Of a stretch of DNA of 64,000 nucleotides, positions 47,722 through 59,275 are shown one piece after another. The number at the start of each line of letters is the position of its first letter. Position 1 is the stretch's first letter. The stretch spans positions 39,375 through 103,374 of the forward strand of contig JADHYX010000001.1 of assembly GCA_027604685.1 (NCBI GenBank), in the 5' to 3' direction. The stretch is from Lobulomyces angularis. Lineage: Eukaryota > Chytridiomycota > Chytridiomycetes > Lobulomycetales > Lobulomycetaceae. Both the position numbers and the translations under genes were made by a program. A model generated the notes under the pieces. It ran no database searches. It had not been told where the DNA came from and saw only the letters and a list, made by a program, of their open reading frames with translations.

Positions 47722-48744
47722 ATGAATTCCATTACTCCATATCTCATCGTTATCGTGATCTTTGCATCTCTTATTTTGATATTTGTTACAAAAAAAGTCT
47801 TGGTAAATCAACGAAAAAAACTCTTTTCTAGGAATTTTCCTCCAGAAACTAAAGAAGCTGCTATAGGTGAAGAAAGAGATCCTTCTTTAATCTATCTTCA
47901 CATACCGAATCTAATGAAATGGGGAAATCCAAATGCAAGCCCATATTCTTTGAAGTTGGAGACTTGGCTACGGCTAAACCACATAGATTATGTTGTAGTT
48001 AGGGATTTTGATTTGAAGTCTGCTCCAAAAGGAAAAATCCCTTGGATAGAATATGAAGGGAAAAAAATTGGCGATAGTGAACTGATAATTAATTATTTAA
48101 GTGAAAAGCTTAATATTAAAGAATTTGCAAGTGTAGATGGGGACACTTCCACGTTCAACTTGAATGAAAAGATAGCAGTTTCTCACTTCATAACCACACT
48201 TGTGTCTGAACATACAGGTGCGATTGAAGTTAAAATACCTTTTTTTTTTAAACATATTTATTGAGTAGCGGGAATTCTAGGTTATCAAAGAAATTATGAA
48301 TACTTTGAAGAAACTCTAAAAGCGTATACTGGAATGGACAAATTACCTTTTTATTTAAAATTTTTGGCATCCCGAATAAAGAAAGGTACTTTCAATAAGC
48401 TAAAGCTTAGAGGACTTGCAATTCACAGTAGGGACGAGATTTATTTTAACATAGGCAAAAAGGATTTACAGATGTTAAGCTTATTTTTAGGAAATAAAAA
48501 GTTTTTTTTTGGTGATAGTGTTAGTAGAGTCGATGCAAGTGTTTTTTCAATATTAGCAAGTTTAGCTTGGATACCTCTAGTAAACTCACCTATAAAGTTG
48601 ATGATTTTAAATGACCCTGAGTTTTTAAATTTGAAAAACTACTTGATAAGGGTGAAAGATTTAGTTTGGAAGGATTCGAAAATTCCTTGGTACATTGGTG
48701 AGGACTGCGTTGTCAGGAGCAATACTATTCCTTTTAAAGAATAA
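47722..48744 (+). CDS. Membrane-anchored FAXC/metaxin-like GST-fold protein
   Basis: Two exons give about 323 residues. The N-terminus MNSITPYLIVIVIFASLILI is a membrane anchor followed by basic residues (TKKVLVNQRKKLF). A thioredoxin-like half shows WGNPNASPYSLKLETWLRLN, IDYVVVRDFDLKSAPKGKIP and GDSELIINYLSEKL, the arrangement of the failed-axon-connections (FAXC)/metaxin branch of GST-like proteins. The helical GST C-terminal half has FFGDSVSRVDASVFSILASL, with the GD--SRVDA pattern. One intron (about 54 nt) splits the protein after EHTA. Such proteins are often mitochondrial or ER-membrane; an active GST function is not implied. The start at 47722 is preferred because the upstream extension lacks ATG. 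Confidence 0.82.
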
Positions 48745-48936
48745 CTTTTCTTTTTATAAATAACTGGGTTGTGTTAACTTAGTAGAATAATTAAATAAAA
48801 CGTATAAAAATGTATAAATTTTAAATGAATCTGATTAAATTTTTAGTTGTAAATTAGAAAAGCTTCTACAGTACAATTTTTTATGCAGGATGAAAAAAGA
48901 ATGAAAATCAAAAAAATAGTCTAAGGTAATACAACA

Positions 48937-51003
48937 TCATTTCGTGGTAGAGTTCATATTACTCATTTTTTCTTGCATTTCCTTGTAGTAGGCTAAACTT
49001 CTTCTTATTGGTAAAATCACGTTATCGTCTAAAAGTGGTAGCAATTTTCCAACCATTTCAAATAGAGGTATCATCACGAACCCAATGAATCTAATTGTAA
49101 ATATAAAGGGTAAGAAACTGTAACAGAAATGTGAATTTGTTTTCGTACCCAATTTGCGCACTTGATTTTGTAACTTTTTCTCTATCCATAAATGGAGCTG
49201 AAGGAAGTCCCTCTGCTTTTTCTCTATCAGACTGTGTAAAAAATTCTTCCAGTAAACAATCCACCCATGGCTCTTTTAAAATAAAATGAACAGTAACATA
49301 CATCAGTTTTTGATGTTTTAAGTAATTTATTACCAGCAACCGAAGCGGGTCTCACTTAAAATTAAAAAGAAAGAAAATTTAAATTGGTCTCAAGATAATT
49401 TTTTTTTTTACCTTCGTTAGAGATATCAGCACATTTTGTAATCATTTGTAATAGCTATTTAAAAAAACAAAGTTTAGTTTTTGGTAAAAAAGAAAACAAA
49501 AGTTACCATTGTTTTGTGCTCTACATCATCATAATTAAAATTATCAACAATTTTTTTAAACTGCCCCATGATCTCCCCGTGTTTTACCATATCTGTACTC
49601 AAAATACATTTAATTATACCTTTTCTTACATCTCTATATACAGAATCTGGAACATTCTTTAATATATTTGTTTCATTTAACTTTAAAATTGTGAAGAGCA
49701 TAGCTGAAAGACAATATTAAGTGATGCAAAGCTATAAAAATGGTTAATCTTTACCACAGTGGTGATTTTCCAATGGAGATACATCACTATAAATTATTGC
49801 CAAATCAGTTTTCGCTTTAACAAAAGAAATTTAATTATTATAATTATGGATCGATATTTACCATTAATTTGGTAAGCATTATTGTAACCTAAGAATATGA
49901 AAAAAAATTTTGGTGTGCTTTTTGTAAATGATATTAGCTGCAATATACCTGGATGATCTAGGTCTGTTTGAAATTTAAATTAAGTTGTAAGTTGTAAAAA
50001 ATAATACCATGGCCGATACAGGATACTGTTAAGATTAACTTATCTATTGGTTTTAATCTGTGAACAAGACCCGTCACGTTGATAATTCCATACATCTGTA
50101 AAGGTTCAATTTATATATTAAATAGGAAAGTAATAATACCATCTGAGTAACACAAAAGCAATGTCTAAAATTATGGAACGGCTAACCAAATTGAATATAA
50201 TTTTTTGTTTATTGAGTTTTTATTATTTTTTATACATTTTCGTGATAATTATCCTTCACGGCACATAAAAATCTTTTTAATACTTTGCGATCAATGTTAA
50301 AGTCTTCCATCAATCCTAAGTCAGTAAATATGAATTCCAACAAAGACATTATTTCGTTTTCCTCCCATTGCCAATTGTCAAACTGCGGCCTTTTCAAATT
50401 TTCTTTGGTTTCCTCAGTAAATATGTATTTTACTTCAGTGCTGAAATGTTTTTTAACTAAATTTTTTTTTTCTTTGGATGCAAATGTGTTATGCGGCAAA
50501 AACTTGGAATTCAATATTCCTGCATTTTCCAATTCCTAATGTGTTAAATATATCATTGTTCATTAAAAAGATTATTAATTTTAAAATTTAATATTACTTA
50601 CCAAAATTTGGTTTTTCAAGTTTATTACACTATCCCTAATTTCTTTAACATCTGCAAAATTTACAGGTTTTTTCATTACAACTTCCAATTGCTTTTCAAC
50701 GGCTTCAGCCTCTTCATCATAATTGAAATTTTCATCTTCAATTAACCTATTTACATCTACCATTTTTTCTACTTTTAAATTATAGCTACTTTGTTGTGTG
50801 TTTTGTGGCAAGTTTGGCCCAATAGCAATCAAACCACCTTCCTTTTGAAATAACCTTAAAACAACATTTTTTGAATTAAAGTTATTTAAATCAGCCAAAG
50901 CCAAGAAAGATTCTTTTATCTCATCTTCTCGCGCTCCAGTTGGAATTAACACAGTTTGAAGTTCTTCGTTGTTTTCAACTTTGATGTAGATAACTTTTGA
51001 CAT
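48937..51003 (-). CDS. PDE9: PDE9-type 3',5'-cyclic nucleotide phosphodiesterase
   Basis: Hydrolyses cGMP (animal PDE9 prefers cGMP; preference here is inference). The start at 51003 gives [20 protein letters not shown], and LVVL-type residues up to [18 protein letters not shown] match the N-terminal domain of PDE9A. The catalytic domain starts near [20 protein letters not shown], then [33 protein letters not shown] (metal-binding HD motif), [31 protein letters not shown] and [40 protein letters not shown] and [14 protein letters not shown]. All metal ligands are present. About ten short introns; a 15-nt microexon (49949-49963) encodes part of the HDLDHPG motif. Roughly 520 residues, like PDE9A. 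It diverges from SPT6. Confidence 0.95.
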
Positions 51004-51495
51004 TTAAAGGAAAATTTTTTCGTAAAGTTAATTATTTTCTTTTTTTTTGGGAAAGAAATCTTCATTTTATATTTAAAACTGTAAACCAATCACAGCTCAG
51101 TTTGGGTCATGACTGAAAATTTTCAGAAGGCAAGATGAAAAAAATATATGACAAAAAGTCAAATTATGTGGAGCATACTTCCAATTAAGCTATTTTGATA
51201 CCAAAATAACTGGAAATTCGCATTTATTTAATAATAAAAAAAAAACAGAATTTTATAATTAATAAGTAGTTCTCAAAGTTGTTTAAGAGTTTATTATAAG
51301 CCGGTCTTTATCAACTTACTTTTAAAAAATAAAAAAATTTATTATCATCAATAACTTCTTCGGCACTTTGATAAAGTTTTTGAACAATTTCATTTTTGTG
51401 TCACAAATTTTTCTAACTTGAAAAATTTTGGCCCTTGCTAAGATCTTGAATTTTTTTTAAAAAAGTATAAAAAAATATATCTTCAAGGGTAGTAA
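51004..51495. other. Divergent intergenic region (PDE9 / SPT6)
   Basis: About 490 bp between two divergent genes, carrying both promoters. AT-rich, no coding frame or clear motif. Confidence 0.55.
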
Positions 51496-54400
51496 ATGTC
51501 AGATATTGAAGAGGAAATTCAACGTAAAAGTGATGATTCCGGTGGTATTAAAAAATTTACTTGAATTAAAAAAATTTTAAACTATTCATAGATGAAGGAG
51601 AAGATGTAAATAAAGACAATGATAATAAAGTAATATTTGATTCTAGTGAAGAAGATGAAGATGGTTTTTATTTTTCTGGAATTTCATTTTTTATTTTTCT
51701 TCCTTTTTTCAGATGAAGGTGAATTAAGTGAATCAGATTTAAAATTTATTGCTGACGACGATGATGAAGACAACCGAAAAAGAAGAAAGAAAAAGCAAAA
51801 GCGTAGGAGCTCTGAAAATGAAGAAGAATCTGAAAAAGAAGGGGACGTGGAAAATGACGACGATGAAAGCGTGGAAAAAAAACGAAGACATAAAAAAAAA
51901 CGAAGAATTATGGGTATATTATACTTATTTCTGTCATTGAATATTTTTCGTACCTTTTTGCAGAGGAAGAGGATGATTTAGATGATGAGGACTTGGAATT
52001 AATTGGAGAAAATACAGGAATTGAACAAATTGAAAAAAAAAAATTTAAAAGGCTGAAAAAGAAATCTGATAGAGAAGAAACTAGAGAATCCACGTCATTT
52101 AATGGAAGTGAAAGAAACAATCACAGTAATGATTTGAATAACATTTTTGATGATGATGAAATGGATGCTGGAGATAATAGAGGAACGGAGGTAATAAACT
52201 TTTCAGTGTCAGAAATTTAAAAGACAAATATAGTGCCGAAGAACAATCTTTATTAAATAATATATTTAAGAAAATAGAAATTAATTTTATAAAATCAAAC
52301 TTTTTAGTTTGATAATGATGATGATCTGCATTCCTCCAGAAGAGATGTGCGAAGTCAAAAAGAGCTCTTCAATATGAGTGAAGGTAAGCCACAATTAAAA
52401 TGTGCAGTTTAATAACCATTCGTTACAGATGACGATGATTTGGATGATTTTGTTATTGATGATGAAGAGGAAAGTGGTGATGAAGAAACTAAGAGGCAGC
52501 GTCGAGAGGAAAGAAAGAAGATTAAAATGAAAGAAAGAAAACTAGTTAAAAACATGGGAATGAATTTAGGAATCAGTGATGAGTTATTCATCTACCTAAT
52601 GATATTTTTTTTATACAAAAATTAATATTAGGGCGTGGCGTGATATAGAAGAAATTTTTGGTGATGGCAGTGATTATAGCTGGGCTATGAATGTTGGGAT
52701 GGACAATTTACGAATTGATGAACCAATTAACTTTGACGATGCCGATCCATATTTGCATGAAACTAAAAAAGATATTAAACTTTCAGATCTCTATGAACCT
52801 AGTGAAATTAAAAGTAAAATGTTGACAGATGCTGATGAAGCAATTAGGCTCAGAGATATTCCGGAAAGATTTCAGGTAAAAATTTTGATACAATGAAATT
52901 TATTTAGTTTGTTAGCTGGTGGGTGATACTATGGAGAAAGATGAGATAAATGACAAAGATATACAAGAGGAAGCTGAATATATCACTAGGATAATTTATC
53001 GTGAATTTCCAGGAGGGGCACTGCCAGACGCAAAAGTAGTGGAAAAATCAGTTAAAACTGTTTTAAAGTTATTTAAAACTCATTATGAGGTCCCATTTAT
53101 ACATACCCAGCGAAAAGATCATATAAATGAAGTTGACTGGAATCAAAATGGCAAAGTATATGAAATATTAGATCGGTCCAGATTATGGAGAGTTTACGAT
53201 TTAATGTTACAGTTTGAAGCAATAAAGAAAAAAAGAACTTTAGTTAGTGAAATGATTTTGAAGCTATTTACAACTATGGAAGATACATCTTTTAATGTAG
53301 ACTCTAAAGATATAGTTTTAAATTTTAAGCAATATCTTAGATCAGCAACTACTTTAGAAGAGATTAATGACGTATATGTATCACTTCAGTCGAAATTCGG
53401 TGATGCTGTTAACGATTTGGAATTAAAAAAAAGCGAAGATTCAAATAGTGGAAAAAAAATTTTTAAACGTCCTGCGAGGAGAAAAATTCATGAAGATGCA
53501 AAACGATGCAATTTAAGTGGTCTTGCCAATCTCTACGGAATAAATACTAATGATTTTATAAGTGCACTGTGCTTAAAAAGTGTAGACCTACATATACCTG
53601 TGGATCCTGAACAAGATCCTTTGGTAGTAGCAGAAAATTTTAAACATCGCGCTTACCCCACTCCAATTTTAGCATTAGAAGGTATGTTTTTAATGATTTC
53701 GACAAATTTTTAATTATTATAGGCGCTAGACATATTATTGCTCATGAAATTTCCTCTGATCCGAAAATGAGATCCTATGTTAGGAAAATATTTGATTCAG
53801 ATTCTGACATAACTATAGTTCCTACCAATAAAGGAGTTGCGGAGATAGGGCCAAATCACCCATACTATGTAAAAATTCACTTAAAATTGACAAAAAGTTA
53901 ACTTTTTTAGGCGTTTAAATATTTAAAAGCGAAACCTAATTATAAATTTAAAGATGAACAATTTTTGCAAATTTTAAAAGCAGAAGAGGAAGGCTTCGTA
54001 CAAGTTGAGGTAAAGATTAGTCCACAGTTTGTTGATGAATGCGTGAAATGTATAACCAATGATTCCTTTAATCAAATTGCCAGGCACTGGAATGATGAAC
54101 GAAAACAAGTTGTAGATTTGGTATTGAATCAATTTTTGTTTCCAGGGATAGTAAAAGGGCTTAAAGAAAAAATGGCTCAAAAGGCTTCGGATTATGTAAT
54201 AGAAAGTTGTATAAAAAATTTAATGCAGGTAAGTTTTACAATTGTGTTGAAACAGTTTTTGTGATAAATCTTCATTTCTTAGGATATAGATATGACAGGA
54301 CACGATATTGATAATAGAAGAAACCGTGAAAACATAATGGCAGTTTCTTGGGGAGATGGAGAAAAGACTTCGCCAACTTTTGCAGTAGTGGTAGATAGAT

Positions 54401-56717
54401 TTGGTAAATTTGTAGATTACATAAAATTGGATAGAATGCAAGATTCGCGAATGGAAGTAAAAGAGGGAGATTTAGAAACTTTGCAGAATTTTCATCGTCA
54501 ACATAAGGTTGACCTGGTCTTAGTTTCCGGTTGGTCAACAAATACAAAATCCAGGCTGTTTATGGAAATGGAGAGAGCTTTTGGAAATAGCGTTGAAATG
54601 ATTGATGACCAGGTCGCTAGAATTATAATGAATTCTAAAAGCAGCTTGAGTGAATTTAACTCAATGGACGTTGATAGAGATCATGTAAGCATGGTAGCTT
54701 ATTGCGTGTCACTTTGTAGAAGAGGTTTGGATCCTACTATGGAATTTGCCAGTTTAATGAACTCTAATGATGACTATAAGTTGCTGAAATTACACCCTTC
54801 CCAGAAAATGGTAAATAAAAACAAATATTATTTTTTAGTGACCACTTGTTAGGTTCCAGAAGAAAAATTAAAACTTGCAATTGAAAGAGCTTTTATTAAT
54901 GTTGTAAATTCTTGGTAAAATGTCTTTGTTTGGTATTTAATGCGTTCATTTATTTAGTGGAGTTGACATAAATGCAGCAGCTGCTCATAAACACAAAGCT
55001 CACACACTTAAGTTTATATGTGGTTTAGGACCAAGAAAAGCCCAGGGAATTTTGAATATAATACATCGTAAACTGAGTGGAAGAATTGAATCCAGAGCAC
55101 AGCTTATTGAAAAAGGATGCTGTGCGACCTCAATTTTTATGAATTGTTCTTCATTTATTAGAATTCGGTCAATTCATTTTCAAGGAAGGAGGGATGCTCA
55201 AATTTTAGATCTATTGGACGATACCAGAATACATCCAGAAGACTATGATTTAGCAAGAAAAATGGCAGCTGATTCTATTGAAGTTGATGAAGACGATGAT
55301 GCTGTTGCCGATGATCCATCTGCTCACGTCCAACAAATGATTGACAATCAAGAAGAATACAAACTTGATGAACTGGATATTCGTAATTTTGCTGAAGAGT
55401 TAATGACAAGCTTAAATGAACCAAAATATCTGTGCCTTTTAGAGATCAAGGCTGAATTAAAGGAATTTTATAGAGAGCGGAGAAGAAGACATTGTCCACC
55501 AACTGACGAAAAAATTTTTTATATGTTAACAGGAGAAACTGAGACATCTTTGCATTTGGGATTAGTAACAGCATGCAGAATTACTAGAGTTCTAGAAAAA
55601 ATGGTCAAAGTTGCGTTTGGATCTGGATCCGGGATAGAAGGAGTAATTTTTGTCAACAATTTAGTTGATAATGGACGGGTTGGCCAAACTTGTGAAGATC
55701 ATGGTTTTAAAGAAGATGATGTAATTAAATGTAAAGTTATTAAAATCGACTTCAATATGATGCAAGTCGAATTAACTTGCCGGCCATCGGAGGTGGAAAA
55801 TAACCTTTTTGAATCAAGTATTAGAAAAGATGAGTATTTTAGTGAGGAGGCTGAAAAAAATGACATTAAGGATCGTGAAGGTATGCATTACAGATAAAAT
55901 AAAAAAGTTAAATATTTTTTAGCGTTAACTAGAAAAGTTCAAGCAAAGAAAATTCGAAAAGTAAATCATCCTGATTTTTACAACATTGATTACAGAAAAG
56001 CTGAAGAAATGATGAAGGATAAACCTGTCGGTTTTTACATTCTCAGACCATCTACTAAAGGTATTAATCATTTATCTGTAACCTGGAAAGTTTTGGATGG
56101 TATTTGTCAACATGTTGGTGAGTAACCTTTTTAATTATTTAAAAAACATTTATTGGTTTTAATGAATACAAGACATTGTCGATTTTGAAGAAAACGGAGT
56201 AAAAGGTTTTATGGTGAACGACCAAAAATTTAGTGAGCTTGATGAACTTTTAATTCACTATATAGAGCCAATGTCACGGAATGTTAGAGAAATTACAGAA
56301 AATATAAAGTTTCAAAAGAATAAAAATTTGGAAGAAACAAAAGCCTACATAAGGGAGCAAACTAAACTTATCAAGCGCACAGTTTATGGCCTAATACCTG
56401 TTGAAAACAGGCCTGGAAAGTTTTATTTTGTATATCAACATTATGGCGGAAATCCAATTCCCAAATACGAGCCTATCTCGGTGAGGTCGGAAGGTTTCTT
56501 CTTTAGAGAAAAGCTGTTTAAGCGATTAGAGGATTTAATTGTAGGGTTTAAAAAAATGGAAATAGAAAAAGCTAAAAACAGCCAGAAATCCTCAACGCAG
56601 CAGAGTAGAAGTGGAAATGAAAGAAGAGCCGTAGACAGAGCATCTAATCCTGCTGGAGGCTATCAAAGTCATCATTCTTCCTCATCATATAACCCCCCTA
56701 TATCGTCTAGAAGATAG
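51496..56717 (+). CDS. SPT6: Transcription elongation factor SPT6
   Basis: Histone chaperone that travels with RNA polymerase II and restores nucleosomes behind it. The start at 51496 gives MSDIEEEIQRKSDDSG and a long acidic/basic N-terminus (for example DDDEDNRKRRKKKQKRRSSE). NVGMDNLRIDEPINFDDADP, LSDLYEPSEIKSKMLTDADE and IYREFPGGALPDAKVV are SPT6-specific blocks. The YqgF-like/HhH core shows MTGHDIDNRRNRENIMAVSW, LVSGWSTNTKSRLFMEMERA and VNSCGVDINAAAAHKHKA, then GLGPRKAQGILNIIHRKLSG. An S1-type segment shows DNGRVGQTCEDHGFKEDDVI. Tandem SH2 follows: HPDFYNIDYRKAEEMMKDKP, VGFYILRPSTKGINHLSVTW and KGFMVNDQKFSELDELLIHY. A short Ser-rich tail ends at 56717. About fourteen introns; roughly 1,450 residues. 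Confidence 0.95.
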
Positions 56718-56914
56718 TTACTATATTTTAGTTAGTAATACAAACATTATTAATTTATTTAATTTTATGATTATTTTTTTACAGCACTACCTTAATCATT
56801 TTTCTTGTAATTTATAAATATTTAGTTTCATTTAATGAAAAAAGTTAGATTTTACCATACAAATTTTCTCAAAAAAAAATTTTACTAAAAAATTAGATCT
56901 ATTATTCTTTTTTA

Positions 56915-58236
56915 ATGTTAAAAAATATTCAATTTATTTCCAAAAACAATAGGGTAAAAGCATTTTCAAGAAGTATAATTACTTCAGTTCACATTAAACC
57001 TAATAGTATGTTTTTTTTCTTTGGTCAAATTGTTGTTTTATTAATCATATCAATTTAGGTACTTTAGATCGATCCTTGGTTGCCGAGGACTCTCTATTAG
57101 ATCCTCCAGCTATAATTGTTCTGCAAGGTAACATACTTTTTCTTTTTTGGATTTGCATTTCAGTGTTGAACTAAAATGTTGTTTTTTTTTAGAGTGGTGG
57201 GGCATTAATAAAGTATAGGGTTTCTACCTTTTATTTTTAATTTTAATATTTTTTTTAATGATCATTATGTAGCAAGTCAAAAGTTTTGCACAAAGAATCG
57301 CTAATGGAACAGGAGCGGATTGCATCATACCAGATTTATACAATGGAAAGTCTACGTTGGATCAGGAAGAAGCAGCTCGTAAGTTTTCAGTTTTTAAAAA
57401 AAAAAAAGAAAAAATTTATTAATTTTTTATTAGTCGGTTTTTTAAATTATTTTTTGTAATCTTTTTTTTTTTTTTTTTTTTTTTGTAGATCTAATGAACA
57501 ATTTAAATTGGGATGATGCATTGCAAAATTTATCTGGTCTAGTTGGAGATTTAAGAAAAAAAAATGAAAAAAGAAAGATTGGTTCTGTTGGTAAAGTGCC
57601 TCACATTTTTAAGATATCTAATTTTTATAAAATAGGCTTTTGTATGGGAGGAGCACTGTCTTTGGCACTTGCTTCAAAGCTAGCTGCAACAAAAAATCCG
57701 TTGAATGGTATACAATTTTTAAAATTTTTCGTCCAGTAAATTTTTGTTTCATGTAGCAACAATAAGCTTTTACGGCGTCCCACCTATGGAAAAATATAAT
57801 TTAGCAAGCATTCCTGCAAAAACTCCATGCAATGCATATTTTGGTGAACTTGATACTAATAAAGGATTGTCAGATTTGGAAACTGCAAAAAAACTAAGTA
57901 AATTATGGAAAGTTGATATTAAAGGACTTGAATATCGTAAACATGGATATTATACAGAAATTGCGAATGTCTTTGTTTTAAAAAATAAAGGAGTATTTAT
58001 TCATTTTTTTTTTCTATTTCTTATTATTTTTTTATTAACTATTAGCATGCATTTATGAGTGATGAACCTGAATATATTAACAAATGTAAAGAACTAGGTT
58101 TTGCTGGACCTGGTATGGAAAAAAAAAAAAGTTTGTATACATCTAAACTATTTTTTTTTTAGGTGATAAAGAACTGCAAGGAAAAGTTTGGAAACAAGTA
58201 TTTGAATTTTTTCAGCATCACCTAAAAGAGATATAA
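56915..58236 (+). CDS. Dienelactone hydrolase-family protein
   Basis: Alpha/beta-hydrolase of the dienelactone hydrolase family (carboxymethylenebutenolidase-like). Nine or so exons, some tiny, start at 56915 with MLKNIQFISKNNRVKAFSRS, a basic leader that could target mitochondria. Then IIVLQEWWGINKQVKSFAQR and DCIIPDLYNGKSTLDQEEAA, the usual DLH opening with Glu. The nucleophile elbow is GSVGFCMGGALSLALA (Cys), interrupted by an intron between GSV(G) and FCMGG. The acid lies in YFGELDTNKGLSD (Asp) and the His in GHAFMSDEPEY. The Cys-Asp-His triad is complete. The protein ends FFQHHLKEI; roughly 280 residues. Substrate unknown; many eukaryotic members are uncharacterised. Confidence 0.9.
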
Positions 58237-58536
58237 AAAATTTTTTTTTTTTTTGTGGTTATAAATTTGTATTTTGATTCTTTTAGTATATATATATATA
58301 TTTTTGATGCATTGTCTTTACAAAATTTTGATGTGAGAATTGATAAATTTAAATTTTGTTTCAAATCGAACCTTTTTTAATATTTTTTGAATAAATATCA
58401 CAAATAAAAAATAAAAGTATAGAACAACTAAATTATATTTAGCATTACAAGTGAAAAAAACTAAAAGAAGAACAAATCAAAAAAAAAAAAAGAAAGTAGC
58501 AAAATACAATATAGAACAGATAAAATAATAGAATTT

Positions 58537-59275
58537 CTATTTTTTAACTTTATTAGCTTTTTTTTTATTTTTCGTAGTCTTTTCTTTTAAATCAGCGGCA
58601 GGAGCAATATCTTTTTTTAATTTTTGTGAGTCCATTGGATACTTTTCTACCTGAGGTTGAATTGGAACACATGCAGGGTAGTTATCCTTTTCTGCTGCAT
58701 TTACAGATTTCTCAACATCACCTCCCTTTGCTTTAATCTTTCCACTATCTTTTACATCTTTGTTTGCATTACCATCCAAATTCTCAGAAATCGGTTTTTC
58801 GGATTGTAATCCATTTGATTTTTTATCATTTTTTCCTAAAGTAGCAGTACTCAATGGTTTTGTGGATTCTGTACCACTTTTGCTTTCAACATCTTTAACA
58901 AATATCACATTGTTCAAGTTTCCATGATCATCAGGTAGAACTTCGTAGTCACTACTTGTCATCCAATAGTTATCATCAATAAAAAACTTGAAAATGATCT
59001 TTTGATCTATTTTTGCATCAAAATTATACTCAAAGCTGTTACCATCCGCGACTTTATTCATTGTTAAAGTTTTTGCCCAGTTATCAAAATTTCCTGTCAA
59101 AACCACCTAAATTTTTAAGTTTGGTGTTAACAATAATAACGTACATCTCATATAGGAGATGACCAATGTATTATAAGGCAATATAGAAAAGTTTTTTTCA
59201 AAAACTAGTTTAGTTGGTTGTTACCTTTTTGGCATGTTTGGAGAGATCCTGATAAACAATCTTTTTTGATACCAT
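58537..59275 (-). CDS. AMPK1_CBM (CBM48) domain protein
   Basis: Two exons. Exon 1 (59275-59225) encodes MVSKKIVYQDLSKHAKK; a roughly 120-nt intron is followed by VVLTGNFDNWAKTLTMNKVA, the start of a glycogen-binding-type CBM48/AMPK1_CBM domain (W--TLTM, then FKFFIDDNYWMTSSDYEV and GNLNNVIFV). The remaining 120 residues are Lys/Ser-rich and disordered, ending KEKTTKNKKKANKVKK. About 207 residues. The layout (N-terminal CBM then a low-complexity basic tail) resembles the fungal CRP1/MDG1 group rather than the AMPK beta subunit, which has a C-terminal ASC domain missing here. Carbohydrate binding is inference from the fold; the conserved Trp residues are visible. Confidence 0.82.

Noticed and set aside
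54220..54547. Minus-strand frames of 70-90 codons in SPT6
   Set aside because: Antisense to well-supported SPT6 exons.
58285..58305. Short TA run and similar homopolymers or AAAT repeats (for example 25361-25382)
   Set aside because: Ordinary low-complexity DNA in an AT-rich genome; too short and common to list as repeats of interest.
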